Source: an uncultured Duncaniella sp.
Lineage (GTDB): Bacteria; Bacteroidota; Bacteroidia; Bacteroidales; Muribaculaceae
DNA length: 43,467 bases
Direction: 5' to 3'
Assembly: GCA_910587165.1 (NCBI GenBank)
Contig: CAJUKP010000019.1
Span: 1 to 43,467, forward strand
Shown in pieces: positions 41,476-43,467 of the stretch; position 1 is the stretch's first letter, and the number at the start of each line of letters is the position of its first letter. The notes under the pieces are model-generated. The model saw nothing but the letters and a program-made list of their open reading frames with translations. It had not been told where the DNA came from and did not search any database. Position numbers and translations under genes: made by a program.

Positions 41476-42360
41476 TTAGAAGAACTTGGTCTCGGTTCCG
41501 AGGATGTCGCCCAGCAGATTGTTGGCCAGGCGCGAGGCTCCGATGCGGAAATACTCGTTGGTCTGCACCCACTTCTCGCCGAGCACCTCGCGCACCACGG
41601 TGTAGTACTTGAGTGCCTCCTCGGTGGTGGCCACTCCGCCGGCTACCTTGAAGCCCACCATGCGGCCGGTCTTCTCATAGTATTCCCTGATGCACTCACA
41701 CATGATGTAAGCCGCCTCGAGCGATGCTCCGGGATTTTCCTTGCCGGTCGAGGTCTTGAGGAAATCGGCTCCCGAGTAGAGGGCGAGCACCGAGGCATTG
41801 CGGATATTCTCGGCGGTCTTGAGGGCGCCGGTCTCGAGTATCACCTTGCAGATGGCCTCGCGGCACGAGTGTTTCATCTCGGTGAGCTGGTCGCACACCT
41901 CCTCATAGTCCTTGTCAAAGAAATCTCCGAGCGGGAGCACCACGTCGATCTCGTCGGCCCCGGCCTCGACAGCCAGACCGATCTCGGCCACCTTGACCTC
42001 GATGAAGCTCTGGGCCGAGGGGAAGCATCCGGCCACGGCGGCGATGTCGACCTCGCTCACGTCGAGCACAGTGCGGACGATAGGCACGAAATTGGGGTAG
42101 ACACAGATGGCGGCCACCGGGGGGAGGTCGGGATGCTCATGCTCGAAGGCATTCACACGCTCCACGAAATCGGCCACCGACCGCTGTGAGTCGGTAGTCT
42201 TCAATGTGGTGAGATCTATGGAGTTGAAGCACTGGCGGAGCACTTCGGGACGACGGTTTTCCTCGAGATGTTTCTCAAGTATCTCATTCACTTTTGCTGC
42301 CACCACAGCATCGTCGGTGGTGACGCCGCAGTCGGCGATAGCCTGATTGTATTTATCCAT
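41476..42360 (-). CDS. deoC: Deoxyribose-phosphate aldolase
   Basis: 294 residues, slightly long, as is common in Bacteroidetes. It splits 2-deoxyribose 5-phosphate into glyceraldehyde 3-phosphate and acetaldehyde in deoxynucleoside salvage. The Schiff-base lysine is Lys202 in FLKTSTGKENPGAS, and Lys238 in GFKVAGGVATTEEAL is the second active-site lysine. ADEIDVVLPLGDFF holds the conserved acidic residues. It lies 21 bp after the MazG-like gene. Confidence 0.95.
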   Translation of the reverse strand: MDKYNQAIADCGVTTDDAVVAAKVNEILEKHLEENRRPEVLRQCFNSIDLTTLKTTDSQRSVADFVERVNAFEHEHPDLPPVAAICVYPNFVPIVRTVLDVSEVDIAAVAGCFPSAQSFIEVKVAEIGLAVEAGADEIDVVLPLGDFFDKDYEEVCDQLTEMKHSCREAICKVILETGALKTAENIRNASVLALYSGADFLKTSTGKENPGASLEAAYIMCECIREYYEKTGRMVGFKVAGGVATTEEALKYYTVVREVLGEKWVQTNEYFRIGASRLANNLLGDILGTETKFF

Positions 42361-42381
42361 GGGACAATTTGGTTAAGATGA

Positions 42382-42756
42382 TTATATCTCTTCCCTCGTC
42401 CCGGCAGGGGGTTCAAACCGCCGCCGGTCGCGGGTATATTTCTTCACGATATTCCTTCTGACAGCCTCGGTGAGATCCACACCTGTCTGGTTGGCGATGG
42501 CGGCCGCCACCCACACAAGGTCGGCCAGTTCGTCGGCCAGGGCATCCGTCCCGGTCTTGTCGCCGGGCTTGGGCTTCTGGTCGCCGTAAGTGCGGGCCAT
42601 CACGCGGGCCACCTCGCCGGTCTCCTCGGCAAGGATCACCGCATTGGTGAGCGGAGAGAAATAGCCGTGGCCCACAGTGGTGATCCAGCCATGGACAGCG
42701 CGCTGAAGCTCTCCGAGCGTCTCGACGGATGGTATGTCAGGTTCTGTATTATTCAC
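42382..42756 (-). CDS. MazG-like nucleotide pyrophosphohydrolase
   Basis: 124 residues, one MazG-type four-helix unit. The metal-binding pattern ExxE...ExxD is visible as AEETGEVARVM and DALADELADLVWVAAAIA. Related enzymes hydrolyse dNTPs or damaged nucleotides to monophosphates. It overlaps dtd by 8 bp and precedes deoC, consistent with a small quality-control or nucleotide-salvage group. Confidence 0.88.
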   Translation of the reverse strand: MNNTEPDIPSVETLGELQRAVHGWITTVGHGYFSPLTNAVILAEETGEVARVMARTYGDQKPKPGDKTGTDALADELADLVWVAAAIANQTGVDLTEAVRRNIVKKYTRDRRRFEPPAGTREEI

Positions 42757-43201
42757 GTAGTCTTGAATCTATAACAATAGTGACCGGGCCATCGTTCACA
42801 AGCTCAACCTGCATATCGGCGCCGAAAACTCCGCGCGCCGTCTCCCGTCCGAGCAGGCGGGAACACTCCTCGCAGTAAAGCTCGTAGAGCGGCACAGCCA
42901 CCTCATGACCCGCAGCATGGATATAGCTCGGACGGTTGCCCTTGCGGGTGGAGGCATTGAGCGTGAACTGGCTGACAGCGAGTATCTCGCCGCCGGCATC
43001 GGCCACCGAACGGTTCATCACCCCGGCGTCGTCAGGAAATATGCGCATGGCCACTGTCTTGGCCGCGAGCCACCGCGCATCGTCGGCAGTATCGCCCGTG
43101 GCGACCCCCACAAGCACCATAAGCCCGCTGCCTATCGCGCTGTGACACTCGCCGCCTATACTGACCGACGCCCGGCCCACTCGCTGTATAACAAGTCTCA
43201 T
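42749..43201 (-). CDS. dtd: D-aminoacyl-tRNA deacylase
   Basis: 150 residues, normal for DTD, from the ATG at 43199-43201 (MRLVIQRVGRASVSIGG). A frame extension to 43237 crosses the promoter. Motifs are VSQFTLNASTRKGNRPS, which normally reads SQFTL.A.t.kG.RPSF, and VNDGPVTIVID, including the cross-subunit Gly-Pro. It removes D-amino acids wrongly attached to tRNA. First gene of the long minus-strand run. Confidence 0.95.
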   Translation of the reverse strand: MRLVIQRVGRASVSIGGECHSAIGSGLMVLVGVATGDTADDARWLAAKTVAMRIFPDDAGVMNRSVADAGGEILAVSQFTLNASTRKGNRPSYIHAAGHEVAVPLYELYCEECSRLLGRETARGVFGADMQVELVNDGPVTIVIDSRLRE

Positions 43202-43207
43202 AGACTG

Positions 43208-43238
43208 CAAATTTAGCATAAATAATACAAATAACAAA
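43208..43238 (-). promoter_or_regulatory. Promoter of dtd, giving a leaderless or nearly leaderless mRNA
   Basis: On the minus strand TAAATTTG (plus CAAATTTA, 43208-43215) and TTTG (plus CAAA, 43235-43238) with 19 bases between. The ATG begins only 6 bases after the -7 element, where transcription itself is expected to start. Confidence 0.6.
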
Positions 43239-43362
43239 AAAGAGTTAGTTTAAAACCAACCTCCTGCCGGGGCCGGGACAACCGTAAATTGGCCCGACGC
43301 ACCATCCCTCACCTATTCCGCCTACTTTTCAAAAGCTTTTTTCATTTTTTCTGATAAAACTC

Positions 43363-43393
43363 TTGCACAGTTCAAAAAAATACACTACTTTTG
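43363..43393 (+). promoter_or_regulatory. Promoter of the tRNA-Asn gene
   Basis: TTG (43363-43365) and TACTTTTG (43386-43393), spaced 20 bases, match the consensus. The tRNA begins 20 bases later. Confidence 0.6.
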
Positions 43394-43413
43394 CAACGCA
43401 AAACAAAAAACCC

Positions 43414-43467
43414 GCTTCAGTAGCTCAGTTGGTTAGAGCACCTGACTGTTAATCAGGGGGTCGTTGG
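43414..43467 (+). tRNA. tRNA-Asn (anticodon GTT), cut by the window end
   Basis: The acceptor strand GCTTCAG is followed by TA, the D-stem GCTC...GAGC, and the anticodon stem CCTGA/TCAGG around CTGTTAA with anticodon GTT. The variable loop GGGTC and the first T-stem strand GTTGG reach the window edge. The T loop and 3' acceptor strand are not included. Numbering assumes T8-A9 before the D-stem. Confidence 0.9.

Overview
The window looks like chromosomal DNA of a GC-rich gut-type Bacteroidales bacterium. A Muribaculaceae-like genome is my best guess, but this is inference from gene content. The evidence is that most genes lack Shine-Dalgarno sites, promoters fit the Bacteroidetes form (TTTG or TTG, 19-21 bases, then TAnnTTTG), and several genes are typical of Bacteroidetes: a GlmU-like nucleotidyltransferase, a 57-residue histone H1-like protein, a Nudix-fold XylR, a BspA-type leucine-rich repeat protein and a short phosphatidylserine decarboxylase.

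Layout. Positions 1-3170 hold a minus-strand run: a U32-family protein (cut by the window edge), an aminotransferase and a GlmU-like protein. Positions 3170-4038 are gene-poor, with a 153-bp hairpin repeat and a possible structured small RNA. A 1048-residue secreted LRR protein follows at 4039-7185, then a second hairpin repeat and rplS (L19) with a foldable leader. Positions 7990-13210 are a xylose operon on the minus strand (xylR-like regulator, xylB, xylA, xylE).

Positions 13484-17871 hold the most unusual locus: an 835-residue phage-structural-like protein and an intact phage-type large terminase. They overlap by 4 bp, have their own promoter, and lie between housekeeping genes with no other phage gene in sight. 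An M16 peptidase, a histone H1-like gene, panB and an OmpA-family gene follow.

Positions 22072-29646 look like one eight-gene plus-strand operon for the envelope and aromatic biosynthesis: psd, pssA, an Ig-like lipoprotein, a flippase-like membrane protein, a small membrane protein, aroA, a Cys-rich anchored protein and a zinc/manganese ABC permease. Then come ppiD, a complex repeat region (31977-32469), rsmA and mgtE. Another hairpin repeat separates mgtE from a long minus-strand run at 35035-43201: dtd, mazG-like, deoC, GYF/CD225, DUF2752, 7TM-HD phosphodiesterase, GH3 beta-glucosidase and an outer-membrane protein. The window ends inside a tRNA-Asn(GTT) gene.

The main leads are the orphan terminase pair, a family of four long-hairpin intergenic elements whose arms vary in a compensatory way, a hairpin-dense block nested in one of them, and a promoter-to-terminator unit at 3538-3757 that looks like an uncharacterised RNA. 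All functional calls come from reading motifs. No database search was run.
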